A DNA stretch of 64,000 nt. Source: Atopsyche davidsoni (taxonomy: Eukaryota > Arthropoda > Insecta > Trichoptera > Hydrobiosidae). The notes under the pieces were generated by a model. That model had not been told where the DNA came from, did no database searches, and saw nothing but the letters and a program-made list of their open reading frames with translations. The stretch lies in the NCBI GenBank assembly GCA_022113835.1, contig JAILWY010000024.1, forward strand, positions 3,538,501-3,602,500, written 5' to 3'. Below are positions 51,745 to 64,000 of the stretch, one piece after another (position 1 is the stretch's first letter; each line of letters starts with the position of its first letter). Made by a program: the position numbers and the translations under genes.

Positions 51745-54700
51745 ATGGAGAAAATGATAATGTTGCCGGTGATTGTGATGGTGTTCAGTTCGCTGAGCGC
51801 CATGGCAGAAGGGGATATCCTCGTGTATAACATGGATCCACCTCGATTGGTAAGTGTGAATATGACTTATTTTGTGATACTAATCGTTAGGTAGCGTGTC
51901 GGAGCAGTGGTAAGGGATGTCGACTCTCAACTGCAAGTTCATCAGCTTGATTTTCATTCTGACAAATCTAAAATTTACATATTTGGGCTGCCATCTGTTT
52001 TGGTTTGTCTGAAAATCTATAGATTCAAATAGTCCATGCCTTAGGACTTGAATCTGAATCCTTTAGTATAAAACCTATCTGCTTTTTCTACTGAACAGCA
52101 GCGTTTAACTTGCAATGTTGTTCTAGTTAAAACTTATTGTCTTGTTAGAATATACATTTATTTTGTCGTAAATAATATTTAAAACTCATAATTACCGTAT
52201 CACTTTTAAAGTATAAAATTGATGCAAAATTAAGTACGAATAGAAAATTTTGGTGACGTTTTAGGCCTGGACTAGAATTTGATTTACCAGTTTACTTACT
52301 AACTCTGATGGACATAGAAAACAGGCAAAAATTAACTTTTATGAATTGGTTTATTGTTAAATCTTTATTTTGGGTGACAACAATATGTCTCTCCAATGAG
52401 TGATTCATCTATTAAAAAAAGGATTGCAAAGCAATTTTAATTTAGAGAATTTATTTACATTAAATATTGTAACATTTATCAAATTCAGTCTGTTTATATC
52501 AATATTATATAATATTTATACAATTTGTTCAGAGACATCTGACTATATGACAAGATATCTTGTTGGTCTTATCCCGAATGGGCACTAACAGAGAGAGAAA
52601 TTAAGCGATTAGCTGGCATGGAAATCTCCGACCGAAGTCAGGCACATGGTGAAATTCAAGTACAGTTGCATTTAAACAAATATAGACCAGCAGCTTGCTT
52701 GAAGGATCCTGTAACACAATTGATGTTCACACTACTTTAAATTGTTTGCTCTATGTGGCCAGCGGTCTTTGCCACTACCTCAAGGCCACCAGCCTCTTCA
52801 ATAAACCTAAATCTGCATAGCAATGGATCACTAAGCCATTTTGGGTGATGGTGCTTGAAAGATTGACATATTTATTAAGTTTGATCTAATGGTCAGTGGT
52901 TATAAAGTGTGACCGGAAAAGTTTTATAATCTTATTGTTTTTATGGTGAAACATGCTTTTGAGTAATCCCTTATCGGACGGGTGATTGATTTGTAACGGG
53001 TAGAGATAGAACTGCATGTCGGCCTATTGTCCTGCTATCAGTATTGGCCCAACACTCGTGTCATTTCAGATAGCCTGAGATTACAGACATTGCTTATGCT
53101 CTTAACAATAGTGTCACGAGGCGTGATATTGTGCAAAATCTAAATCCACCCTGACATTTTATTCACGAGAATGATCAGCAAATACCGTGGCATGTCTTCA
53201 CTCTACTCATATCTATATCTACTATGGATTGATTCATCAATCGAGGGTCTTCGACACAAGTTAGGAAATAAGTAAGAGGACCTTTGCAGACATTACTTGC
53301 CCTCACCGCATGTCACTGGTTTACATTATATTTAACTATACTCTAAAATGTCTCTTTGTATGGCCAAACAATACACAACTGACGATAGCTTATTACTTGT
53401 GATTATAAACATCTTAAAAATACTGCAGAATGCACCCCTGGGTTTGTATTATCATATCTTATAACTTTATCTGTATTATTCTTTCTTATCTATTTGGATA
53501 GATTGTTAGATAAGATATAGCCGGCGATTGACATTGTTTTGTGTTCATATCCAGTGTATCGAATACTTTTGATAGATACAATATAACTAATCAAGCAAAG
53601 GGTATTGTGAATTTTACGTCTGTTTCCTGTGGTCTTAAGATATAAAAAAAACTAGTTCAATTGATATTATTTGTGAAATTTAAAATGAAATAATTATGTT
53701 CATGTTGCAGTTTCACTTCTTCAGGACCTCGGGTGTGCAAGTCCTGAATGAGTGTAGCTTCAATGTGCATGGAATATTGACAGTGATTAACATTGATGAA
53801 TACGGATTATGTGTTTTCATGGAGCAAGATTTTGTCAGTAGTTGATTTATCGTCGTCACATCCTCACTGACAACTTTTTAAAGTCAAACAAATAATTTTT
53901 TCGTGAGAATCAAAGTCTGTGGTCGTTGAATTCCTGTTGTGAAAAGACTAGTTGATTGTCTTCAAATTAATGTCCATATTCTTAATCACCAGGTTGCAAT
54001 AGTAACGTGTTACTGGTTAGGTTAGCTCCCTCCATGAATTTTGTCTACTCCAATATTATTTTTTCAGGCATATGTATTTTCTTATACATATTTCCATAAG
54101 TCCAAGAATGTTCTAAATTTTTCTCGTAGTATTCGTCTTATCAGTGCTATCCTCTGTTTGTACTCGGCTTTGGGCAGTTAATGTAGTATACACAGCTCTA
54201 TAGCTGCGGTTTTTTAATCTTATTTTTCTTTTATACAAATGCTTTGCAGTTAGACGTTTGCAATATTTTCTGAAAATGATAAAGCAAAGAAAGAAAATCT
54301 CACTTTTTGTAGTTAAAAGATTAGAAAGATGAATGCTCAGTTGCCAAGAATATATCTGACTTAATTCAAGTCTAGGTTTGAACGAAAGGAAATCCCTTTC
54401 CGGAAATTTCTCTCTGATATTGATTTTGTGTTGTTTTCCTAATTACAATGCGGCAGATGGCGAAAAGATAGCAAGCCAGACATAGTTGCAATTATCTCAG
54501 ATCGCTCATGCCTGCCAGAAGATATTTTATGACGAACCGTGCTTTTTTGCCAGTCTAAGTTGTGTCCAGCGAAATCATATATTTAAATAAATTAAAATAA
54601 TGAGTCAACAGACGTGAAAGACAATGTTTCAAGATGTCTCCGACGGTGATGGTGAATCTTCTGCAGGTGTTCAGGGTTGTGGATATAGAAGTGGTTGTAA

Positions 54701-57700
54701 GTAGCTTTTCATTATCTTTAACGAGGGCTACTCTTATCTCATGATTGAATGCTTGTTAAAGTTCCAAGAGTGTTAATGATCAACCGCCTTGTGCAGTGGT
54801 TAGAGCGCATGCTTGCCGACCACGGAGTCTGAAGTTAGTGTTCTAAGGTTCAAAGGGAAAGTGGACACAGTCACAATTATCTAAAAAAAGGTGGATTCCT
54901 TTCTACTATACTAGGTTCTTCAATCTTATCTTTAAAATCTGCTTCAGTTATGGACTTGTTTACTACTAGTTTTATGTTTACTAATATGATTAGGCACATT
55001 AGTTCATATAACGAACCTTTGTACTAACGAATCACTTCCACTTATCGAGAATTTTTAACAATCATACTCTACATATGAACCAATGTGCCAGGCCAACTAA
55101 TGTGCCTAATCATATTAGTAAATATAATAAGCCCGTAATGGGTAATAAATACGCATCTGATTGACTTATCCGTAATAGACATAACTAGTTTTATGTATTA
55201 AATATTAATTAGAACAGTTGACACTTACTGTTTCGATATTTTATTTTTAAAACTCTTGTTATTCATTGGAATCCATGACTACTGCTATCCTTAATAAATT
55301 TAACCTCGAGTGTTGCTGGTATTTTGACCTGCAGTTCTATAAAACATTAATTATCTGTTTACTCAATCTGTACCCCCGTTGTGATGATTAATGCCACGGT
55401 TCAGCTTACATTGTTTCTCACTTCCTTTGCATTGACAATAGTGAACGCCTCACCCTTGCCCTCTGCAGTGATGCAATCCTGCAAACTATTTCATCTTCGG
55501 GATACAATAATGCAGTAATTTGTCCCATTTTATGCGATTACATATTGATATCTGGCCATAACGATGCCACTGAAATAAACCAGTTAAACATGAGAATGCA
55601 GCGTAAGTTGGTTAATTCTTCATCTAATGCAGGAAGAAAAATTTGAAAAAAAAAAAATTTTAAATAAAATTTTCCATATCTCAGGATTTTAGAAAATTAA
55701 ATAAAAATCACCTCTTCGTGGTTTTGCTTGTTGTTTTTGTAAATTTTTTTTAGTAGTTGAAAAATTACATAAATGTAAATAAATCAAGCGGCTAAAGAAA
55801 ATACTGTTAGTAAAAAATATCTATTTAATTTATAAAAAAACATAATTTACACATATAAGAAAAAAAGACATTTGTTTAAATCAATTTTATAAAATTATAG
55901 TGATGTGAATATTTATTATTTATACTCTAATACCCCTGGCACTTTATTAATTATTTATTGTCACCTTGTATGTGGGCTTGGAATATTTATATTATTGTAA
56001 TTCTTAGTATTTTATTTATAAAATGAAAAAAGGAAATGTCTTCGATATTGAAGCCATTGCCACTACAGTCTAAGCCGGGGACACATAGGTTCATTAGAAT
56101 GAAGGCTACAGTGATTTTCTATGGTTTATGGAGCAAGAAAAACATCAGAGTCCATCTGTTAAATATTATCCAATCAACAGAAATACAACTGCTAGATTTT
56201 CTGAGCTTTAATTCTTGATGGCCTGCTGCTGAAGAGATACACATCACAAACATGCTGTTCTCGCAACAAACTTACAACTTTTTGTTTTTTTCATTTCATT
56301 TGAAAAACATATAAAGTATTTAAACTGCCATCTGAAGAGTAACGGATGTCTTTTACAGATAGAGGAAGAGTTCCGGGATGTGCCGGCGCGCTTTGGAGAG
56401 CCGCTCCCGCCGGAGGGCATGCGGGCACAGGTGGTGCGTGGGGAGCCGCATGACGGCTGTAGCGCCATGAGGCCTCCGCCAACGCCGTCCCTCCCTAACT
56501 TCACAGGCAACTGGGTGGTGCTAGTCGCCAGGTACTACCCGATTCTTTAATTTATTTCTTCCTGCGAGTCCAAAGTAAGCAAAAGATCTGAGATATATTG
56601 TTATCTTAAATGCATTATTTAAAAATTGTAATCAAGTGGCGATTGACGAGGCACTTCTGTACTGTCAAGAGTATAGTTGTTTTATCCTTTTCAGATACAA
56701 CTGCACGTTTGAACAAAAGGTGCGGAATGCTCAGAACGCCGGCTACAATGGGGTCATTGTCCACAACGTCAACTCTAGTGATCTCGGTACGCTCATGGAA
56801 AATGTGCTTCCTGATGACAGTGGTCTTTTAAATTTAAAATAACGTTAGGGTCTGTAAAAGTACCGATGATCCTTATTAACTGGCTACATACTGAAAAATC
56901 ATGCAGTATATGTAAAATACACTATTTGCTGTAAACAAAGGTTATATTTCTTGATAAACAGTAATAATGTAAAGGAGATTGTCAAATTATAAGCCATATT
57001 ATTGTTTTTTACTAAAAGTAATTATAATTTTGATGTATTATACTCATAAGTAGATTTTCTCCTGGAATGTTCTTTTCACTCAAAAAATATTATTGCATAA
57101 TAAGTGAGATTTTCTTTTTAATAAGTAGTTCTTGAAATAAATATATGCAGCAATTTTTTTGCGTGCCTTTTGAAATGCTGGGTGTTACATTTTTTTGTGA
57201 GAATTATGCTCAATGCATACCTGAAATAACTCTGATGGTTTCCATCTGACGCAGCGAAACAGCCAACGGTACATATCGAAATACTAATTGTTTTCTCCAG
57301 TCTAATTTTCTTATTTATTTGTATATTTAAATGTTTGCAGTTGTTGCAAAAAGATGCAAAAGGCCCCTAACTTAGTTGTTTTCATAAGGGGTTTGCTTCA
57401 ATGGTCAAGGGTGTGATTTTCACGTAATACTTATGTTTCACACTTGATGTTTTGTTTTCAGAGGTCATGTCAGCTAAGAATCCCGTGGGCATTGACATCT
57501 CTGCAGTATTTGTCAGCGAGAACACGGGTGATGTCATCAACACCAATTATCTGTACAATTACGGGTTAGTTTTTCATAAATTCCATCACTCTTTTGAAGG
57601 TGTTCAAAACGCCGCTGCTATTAATCCAGTTTGAACCGCGCCCGCTGCTGTGCTCGAAATAATCGTTTGTAGAAATATTTCTTCATGTGGTTACTTCTTG

Positions 57701-60700
57701 TCTGAGATCTAGAGGTGGAGATGATCTGAAACACAGGAGGCGTTGTCATGAAGGAGCTTAATCCAGGTTTTTGGTTCATAACTCTTCTTCATCCTCCCGC
57801 AATGTTACCAGCTTGCGATGTGATCATCGTTCTGTGATTACTCTTGAATCTAAATAGAGACTACTTCAATATTAATATTTTTAAGTAAAATACTTGAGTG
57901 ATTTTCCACATGTTCGTTTTTATTTGTGACCGGTTTTGCCAACCTTCCACGTTGGCATTATGAAACAGAGTCACTCTGTTTGATAACTGTTAAAAGTATT
58001 TTACTCAAAAATATTAAAATAGAATTCCACCGAGTACTCTCTGTCAAAAATATTGAATTTCTTTACTTCAATATTGTCAGTTTTGATTTTTTAAACCGTT
58101 CATTGTCAACTGAGATTGTCATTGTCAAAAAATCTTAACATTGAAGGGACAGTGAGAAAATTTAGTTTGTGTTCAGTTGTTATGAAGGGTTTATTAGTCG
58201 AAGTGTTTATTTTCTTACATTAAATCTCCGTAAACATATTTATTTTTAGAAAGTATCAGTACACTAGAGATATCAGCTTTGTTTATTAATGTAATTAAAA
58301 TATGAATGTCTCTTAGGAGACGTGCCGTTTGAAATCATTGTACTTTTCATAAGATGCATTGCTATCCAGTCTGCGTGAACTCTTCCTTATGTCGCGTTGG
58401 ACTTAAAGTAGTGGAACAGTGTCTCAATGAGTTATGGTTTTAGGTTCTTTGTGGTCATCAACGGTGATCTACCCAACTACATCAACCCTCACCTGCTACT
58501 TCCTATGGCGATTGTGTTTGGATTGTGCCTGTTTCTGATCATAACATCCTTGGTAAGTTGATTAAAATAGTTAAATATTCCAGAACCTAACTCAGCTTTA
58601 AACAACTTCTTATGAAGTTTTTATGATTTACATTTTAAAAAAAATGTACATGTCAGAGCAAATCAACATTTTCTCTTTATAGTCTTTGTGAAGTCTTAAC
58701 AATTTGATTTTTAGTACTTGGTGGGGAAAAAAATCATAACTTTTATGTGAGCATCTAAAACGCGAAGACTATTGAATATCCCAACATACATTATCAAAAC
58801 CATTTTTTTTAAGATTAAGCAAAGTTTAAAGTGCATTTATGGTTTTAAAATATCATTTTATTAAATAAATACTTAATTTTGATGACTTTTAATAATCATT
58901 TTAATATTACAATGTACAGTCATTGAATGCCGCAATCAGCAGCCAGAAGGTAGGAAGCTGAAGAATTCACGAAAAGTAGAAAGTGAACACCGTCAAAACG
59001 TTGTGTTTGGTGCTGACAAAAAATATGAAATGTGGGAAACATTGATAAGAATTACTTAGTAAATAATATTTTTTAACGAGTTTATTGAACTAGCCTGATT
59101 AGTAATTGTAATTACACTTAATAAATATCAATTTTATTATATGTGTTATTGAAAAACTTCGGCCCGTTATGTTTGGTTAATGTGCAAAACACTTTGACTG
59201 AGTCCGGTTTACATATTTATTTATTTATAAGACTAAGAAATTTGATCTAAATGGGATGAATGTAAACATACCTGTCTAAAACTAGTTTAAATGAGATTGT
59301 GAAATATATATGTTAAAACTTGCTGAGATGGATCGAGATATGTTTCAAAATATAAATGGTGAGATTAAAAAGTGCAATTAAAATAACTTATCAAGTTATT
59401 TTAGTTAAGCGAGTTATCAAGCTTGATAAGTATAGTGAATAATAATAGTATAATTGATAATTATATTTCAAATTCAATTTTTTTTTTGTACTCGGTTAAT
59501 TAAGAGCTATATTTGTAGTCTTTTTTCATTAAAGTCTTTGCAACAAAACTATTCACTTTCACTCCGAATTAAGCTGTTTCTGTTTACTTTGTTTATGGAG
59601 ACTTGTTATCTGTCATCTTGTTATTTGATTTTATCTAACCACTGAAATAATAAATTCCATCCATTCTTATGTGATTTGCAGGTGGTGAAGTGCATCAAGA
59701 ACCGCAGGCGTGCACGTCGTTACCGCCTCCCGAAGAGTCTTCTCAAGAAGATACCCACATGCAAGTTCGAGAAAGGCGACCCCTACGACACCTGCGCCAT
59801 CTGCCTGGACGATTACGTTGAGGGCGACAAACTGAGGGTGCTTCCTTGTGCCCACGGTGAGTCTCCACAGTTAATCAATCCCTCCACACTACCCCATGGT
59901 ACAGTAGTTAGAATGCTTGCTGACTGTATATGACTAGGATTTTTTTGACCATTTACTTAAGAATCCACAGGTTATATATATGCATACAGCTTGTAAAAGA
60001 AATTTTGTTGCAGAATCATATTAAATAGTAAGCCATCCTTGACTTGATGAGTCGAGTCTGATTTGGTCTGCAGTGAGGAGCTTATAGACTGATGTTTTGA
60101 AATTGAATTTGCAGCATACCACTGCAAGTGTATCGACCCGTGGCTGACCAAAAACAGGCGCGTGTGTCCGGTGTGCAAGCGCAAGGTATTTCCACGAGGA
60201 CGGCGGGGCCAACGCTCTGTCATGGCTTCCCCCGACACCAACAGCGACACCGACACCGATGATGACAGGGCTCCTCTCGTGCCTGCTGCCACGGGGAACG
60301 CAACCCAGGTGAATATATATTCAGTGATTGATACTTGCAAACTTCGTATCTTTACTTTTGGTTATTGTGTAGCCGTATTTTTTTTTGTCTTGGATGGCAA
60401 CTGCAACTCAATACGTTTTCAAACACTTCCAGGGAGGAACCTTTGCAGTGCAGTCGGAAAACCCGTTTGTCCGGGCGGGCCGAGAGGCCGGCTGTGCAGC
60501 CTCGGGAGGATCATCCACCTCCGGCAGTCCCCAGCACCAACCCCCTGACAACAGGTTCTTGTCTTTCCTTTTTGTTCTTTTTATTGCACAATTGTTTCCT
60601 CAGAGGTCCACACAGTACGGATTAGACATGGCACTCCACAAAAAAAGAGAAAATGAAAGGAAAACCTGTCAATTAGCCCGAGAGAACACTATAAATTATG

Positions 60701-63126
60701 TATTCATGGAAAGAGGCTGAGAGCCAAGTAGGCTCGTAATACTAACCTAACACAATTTAAAAAATATTCTACACCCATCTGTATTTTTTCTTTATTTATA
60801 TATTGCACGATATGGGTAAATAAAACATGATTAGACATTATTTTTGATTTTGATATTTAAATATTTGTTTATGTAGCATGTATGATTTGGTTATGAATAT
60901 TGCATGCTTAGGTTTATTGGAATATCGCTCATGATAAAGCAATCCCACGTAAAGTATTATTAAAAAAACTTGCTATTTTATAATTTGTAGTGTGAAAGTT
61001 CAAAAGTAAAGAATATATGGAATACATTTTAAATAGTCAGATTCAGCTTCGTATTATGTTATGTCCAATCTTTAAAAGCAAAGATTTCACAGCAAGATCA
61101 AACATCTTGTATACAAAAAAAGGAACTGAAACTCATTATTGATAAATAAATATTTTTAATTTTTGAAGCTTTGTAAAAAGAGAAGAAAAGACCTAAAAAA
61201 ATTAAAAAAATATATATAAAAATGATTTCTGTCTCAATTTTTGGTCCATCATTATATGGAAAATGTTTTATTTGATTGCCGCATCATAAGAGGGTTTAGC
61301 TCTACATACTTTAATATCATCTGCTGTATCGAATTCAGTTATCTGTTTGGAGAGTAAAGATATCTGTTTTTGAAACTATAGATCTCATTTATCATATTAA
61401 GGTGTAAGGAAGCATAGATTCTATACTGCAGAGTGACGGATGACCATACGCTTCTGAGCACTCGACTCGGAAGTAGCTTCTGCAACTCTAAGGGTGCATG
61501 TGTTCTTTCAGGACGGCGCCCTTTGCTGGCAGCTGGCCCGAGTACTCCGGGGGCGCGAGGGGGAACCCCTTCCTAAGCGGAATCCTCAACCTTCGTAATG
61601 AGCCCCGCACCCAAAATGAAAGGTCTGAGCATCTCCTACACTTATCCAGCATCTCTCCTTCCCCTTCTCTGCGCTCTTCCTCCGTTTCACTTCTGCAAGC
61701 AGCTTCCCTTCAATGTCTCACAAGTACCACAAAATGGAACCAACAGACAAATGATTTTTTTGCATTAATAATACTGTTATCCGAAATTATGGGTTATTTC
61801 TAGTTTGGGATTTGTTGTGTAAATTCATAAAATTTAATAAATCGGTGAATGTGCTTTAGTGGAGTTTCTTCGTTGCCATGAGGGATTCCCTTCTGAGGGA
61901 GCGAAACATTACTTTTAGTGTGGACGAGTTATCTTTGTTTTCGCAAGGGACTTGCTCGCCTTGATATCTGTTCTGACAGACGAAACTAAACTAATTTGGT
62001 ACGGCAGGTATCACACCTTTTCCAGTTTGGCTGCCGCATGCTTTGGTAAAAACTTTTATTTAAAAATATACTTATTTATTTATTTGATTATTTATTACAG
62101 GTATTATTTTTAAATAATTAAGGAGTTTGTTATCTATAAACAGGATTGTGTATTTTCTATTAGAGAAACGGCCATTGTGAGAACCTATGACTGGTGTGTA
62201 AGGAGGAGTAGAGTCTGGAGGCACATTTTAAGAACTCGATCATTATGATTTTTGAAGACATCCAGACAGAGCACGATGCTGTGTGGGATTTGAGAGAAAC
62301 GGTGTCAATTAGCCACGGTGTTTATGCGACTGGTCTAATTTTGAGTTGACCCGGTTTCATGGGTGTTTGCTGCTTGGTGTATATATTACTCTAACATGTC
62401 GGTTCCTGTGCTGAGACTATCTTCAGAGATTTTGTTTGTGTCCTTTCCTGCTGCTCACCTGTATTTGAGCCTGCAATACTCAGAGATGCACCGAGCTGGT
62501 TCCCGATATAGAGCGCATAATCGACAATAGCACATTTTTTAACCTTAGGTTATCGCCAGTTGATGACTATAGATTGCCTCCCTAACAAGATGAGCTTGAT
62601 TGTCTTTTGTCTAACACATTTTTTTTTTAAACTTTTTTGTAGGTTTGATATATAAGATGTGTTTTCACTAAATATATTAAATATTTTCAGCTCTGAGGAC
62701 CGAAACAAGAATCCGTTTGAAAATGAGGAAGGATCAGAAGAAAGTTATAAATGTCTATCTGAAACTAAGCACGAGCCACGTCAAGAAGTCAAAATAGAAC
62801 GCTTCAATAGACGCCGCTCAAACGGATCGCCGTCTTCCAAGTCCTCTCAGAAGTCCAGCAGAGATCAGCCCGCCTCCACCCACAGACGCGGCTCCACCAG
62901 CACACAGGGCTCGGCTCGCTCTTCCAACTCCGACAGGAGTAACTACGACGGAGCCTCCATGGTGCCTGTTGAGTCCATCACGTCCGATCGCCACTCGATT
63001 AACGGAGGGGGCGACTCAAGGGATGAAAACTTGCCTTTTGACAGTCAAGGAAGAATCGGCGTTGCCGCTCTTCCTAATGTGAATGTCGGGCAGATGGGAA
63101 CGGAGAATCGTGATTATCTTGTGTAA
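51745..63126 (+). CDS. RNF13: RNF13/RNF167-type PA-TM-RING E3 ubiquitin ligase, 10 exons
   Basis: Exons: 51745-51849, 56359-56531, 56695-56786, 57462-57564, 58444-58552, 59682-59856, 60115-60308, 60433-60554, 61512-61622, 62691-63126. Every phase joins, giving 539 residues. A signal peptide (about 1-21) leads into a luminal PA domain (about 25-170) with sequons NFT, NCT and NSS. A transmembrane helix (about 175-194) and a basic stop-transfer (KNRRRARR) follow. The RING-H2 has ligands C232, C235, C250, H252, H255, C258, C270 and C273, and its DPWLTK segment matches the RNF13 group. The family inserts in endosome/lysosome membranes and transfers ubiquitin with the RING facing the cytosol. The Ser/Arg-rich tail, about 265 residues long, exceeds that of vertebrate RNF13 (about 380 residues in all). 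The ortholog choice between RNF13 and RNF167 is open. Confidence 0.95.
51850..56358 (+). other. RNF13 intron 1 (4.5 kb)
   Basis: Donor GTAAGT at 51850 and acceptor TTTTACAG ending at 56358. It contains tRNA-like SINE traces at 51900-51960 ('GAGCAGTGGTAAGGGATGTC') and 54790-54880 ('GTGCAGTGGTTAGAGCGCAT'). It also holds an acceptor plus 44 open codons at 53711-53845 and a 30-base segment (54667-54696) bounded by CTGCAG and GTAAGT. The last two could be alternative exons but have no support beyond their splice signals. Confidence 0.5.
54965..55125 (-). repeat. SINE copy with internal deletion
   Basis: The minus strand begins 'TTGGTTCATATGTAGAGTAT', continues 'TGTTAAAAATTCTCGATAAG' and 'GATTCGTTAGTACAA', then jumps to 'GAACTAATGTGCCTAATCAT'. 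Compared with the 39522 element, most of the tRNA-like head from about 39604 to 39690 is missing. Confidence 0.7.
57880..58070 (+). repeat. dispersed 'GGAATTCCAC' repeat, copy 4
   Basis: Within RNF13 intron 4: 'AAATACTTGAGTGATTTTCC', 'GTGACCGGTTTTGCCAACCT', 'TCCACGTTGGCATTATGAAA', then 'AGAATTCCACCGAGTACTCT' and 'CTGTCAAAAATATTGAA'. This is the most complete copy, showing that the GTTGGC and AATTCCACC blocks belong to one element. Confidence 0.7.
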
Positions 63127-64000
63127 TTTTTTAAATGTGTTAAATTTTTGATCGATTGTAATTTGCAATGGGACTTTTACACTTTTGACGTCTTTTTGGC
63201 ATAGAGGCACTCTAAGATTATTATACTTGATATGCTGTTCTTAAAACTCTTTAAAACTAAAAAATATTACTTTGCACCATGCTGAATATTTTTTTTGATT
63301 ATTTTTTTACTTTGGATATTATTACTAAATAATTTTTTTTGGAAAATACTATAAGCATTGACAAGTTATGTGATTTATGTAGAGAATATGACTTGACAAG
63401 AAAATCTCTAGGTAATGAATTTTCAAAGGGTATTTTTATGACTTATCTAAGAGTGCCTATGCTGAAATTTTTTTATGTGTGTCTACTCGCAATAATATAT
63501 TTGCTGAGTCTACGTGAAGAGACCGCTCCTCGATACAGATAGCTGTGATCAGAGAGGAAGTTATTTGGAAGTCAAGGTTCATGCTCACTTTGCTGCTAGT
63601 TAACTTCAGTGTGGTTAAGAACCTAATTCCTAGCTGCACCTGTGAGTAGAGTGCTGACTGCTGATGCTCCCCGATTTGATCGCTGTAGTCCAGATGGGGC
63701 TCTCTTCCCCCGAAAGGCCTGATATAGAACTGAAACATTGGAAACAGAACGGTAGCTTGGAGATGACAACATCTGTGTGATTCTCCTAGTACACCGCAGT
63801 CATCAAACATCTCACACTCGTTTGCTTATCGGCCGGATTTCCGTAATCAATGCAGTTTTCCATCATTTATGGATTTGAATACGCTACTGCCTTAAAGCGA
63901 TCTCACTCGAAGGTGCTGGAGAGGGGGGGGGGGCTCTTTTGTCTTTCGCGTTTCAGGATTAAATGAAATGAAAACCTGTCCTGATCAAATGACAACCTTT
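63127..64000 (+). other. RNF13 3' UTR
   Basis: AT-rich sequence follows the TAA at 63124-63126 with no further exon. No canonical AATAAA was spotted; ATTAAA at 63958-63963 is a possible variant signal. A G-run lies at about 63924-63933. Open frames here (for example 63457-63810 minus) have no domain. Confidence 0.4.

Overview
The window is AT-rich, intron-rich animal DNA and most probably comes from an insect. The evidence is an insect-style ABCC transporter, a secreted Cys-containing protein, a goliath/RNF13-type ubiquitin ligase, two nuclear tRNA genes with Pol III terminators, and many decayed transposable elements. I cannot fix the order or species. Nothing suggests a bacterial, plasmid or organelle origin.

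Three protein-coding genes can be built exon by exon, all on the + strand, with every splice phase consistent. (1) Positions 127-3593 hold the last ten exons of an ABCC4/MRP4-like ABC transporter: the end of the second membrane domain and a complete second nucleotide-binding domain. Its 5' part lies outside the window. (2) Positions 42626-45561 hold seven exons, all joined in phase 0, for a 381-residue secreted protein with a Pro/Gln/Tyr-rich middle and conserved-looking cysteines. Its coding start sits directly after a splice acceptor, so an upstream leader exon is required. A strong TATA/initiator promoter with a short GC-rich leader exon and a GTGAGT donor lies at 16284-16415 and is a good candidate, implying a first intron of about 26 kb. 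Two tRNA genes, Ser(AGA) and Thr(CGT), sit antisense in its introns. (3) Positions 51745-63126 hold ten exons for a 539-residue PA-TM-RING E3 ligase (RNF13/RNF167 group), complete from signal peptide to stop. An orphan 3'-exon-like ORF (51290-51484) lies just upstream.

The 39 kb between genes 1 and 2, and most introns, are repeat graveyards. The clearest element is a roughly 2.2 kb DNA transposon (30201-32394). It has 13-bp terminal inverted repeats and a broken ORF resembling an unnamed RNase-H-like transposase family with a DTT...CxxH arrangement. I also see a 171-bp MITE with perfect 14-bp TIRs, and a tRNA-derived SINE with an 11-bp target-site duplication that landed inside a 126-bp tandem repeat. 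Other repeats are three copies of a TACTA...TAGCC-ended family, four copies of a 'GGAATTCCACC' family (one inside each gene), repeated 5'-truncated tails of one LINE family, and foldback elements.

The three genes do not form a pathway; their adjacency looks like ordinary genome order. The strongest leads for something undescribed are the TIR transposon with its orphan transposase, the remote promoter/leader exon, the secreted protein family, and the SINE/satellite composite.
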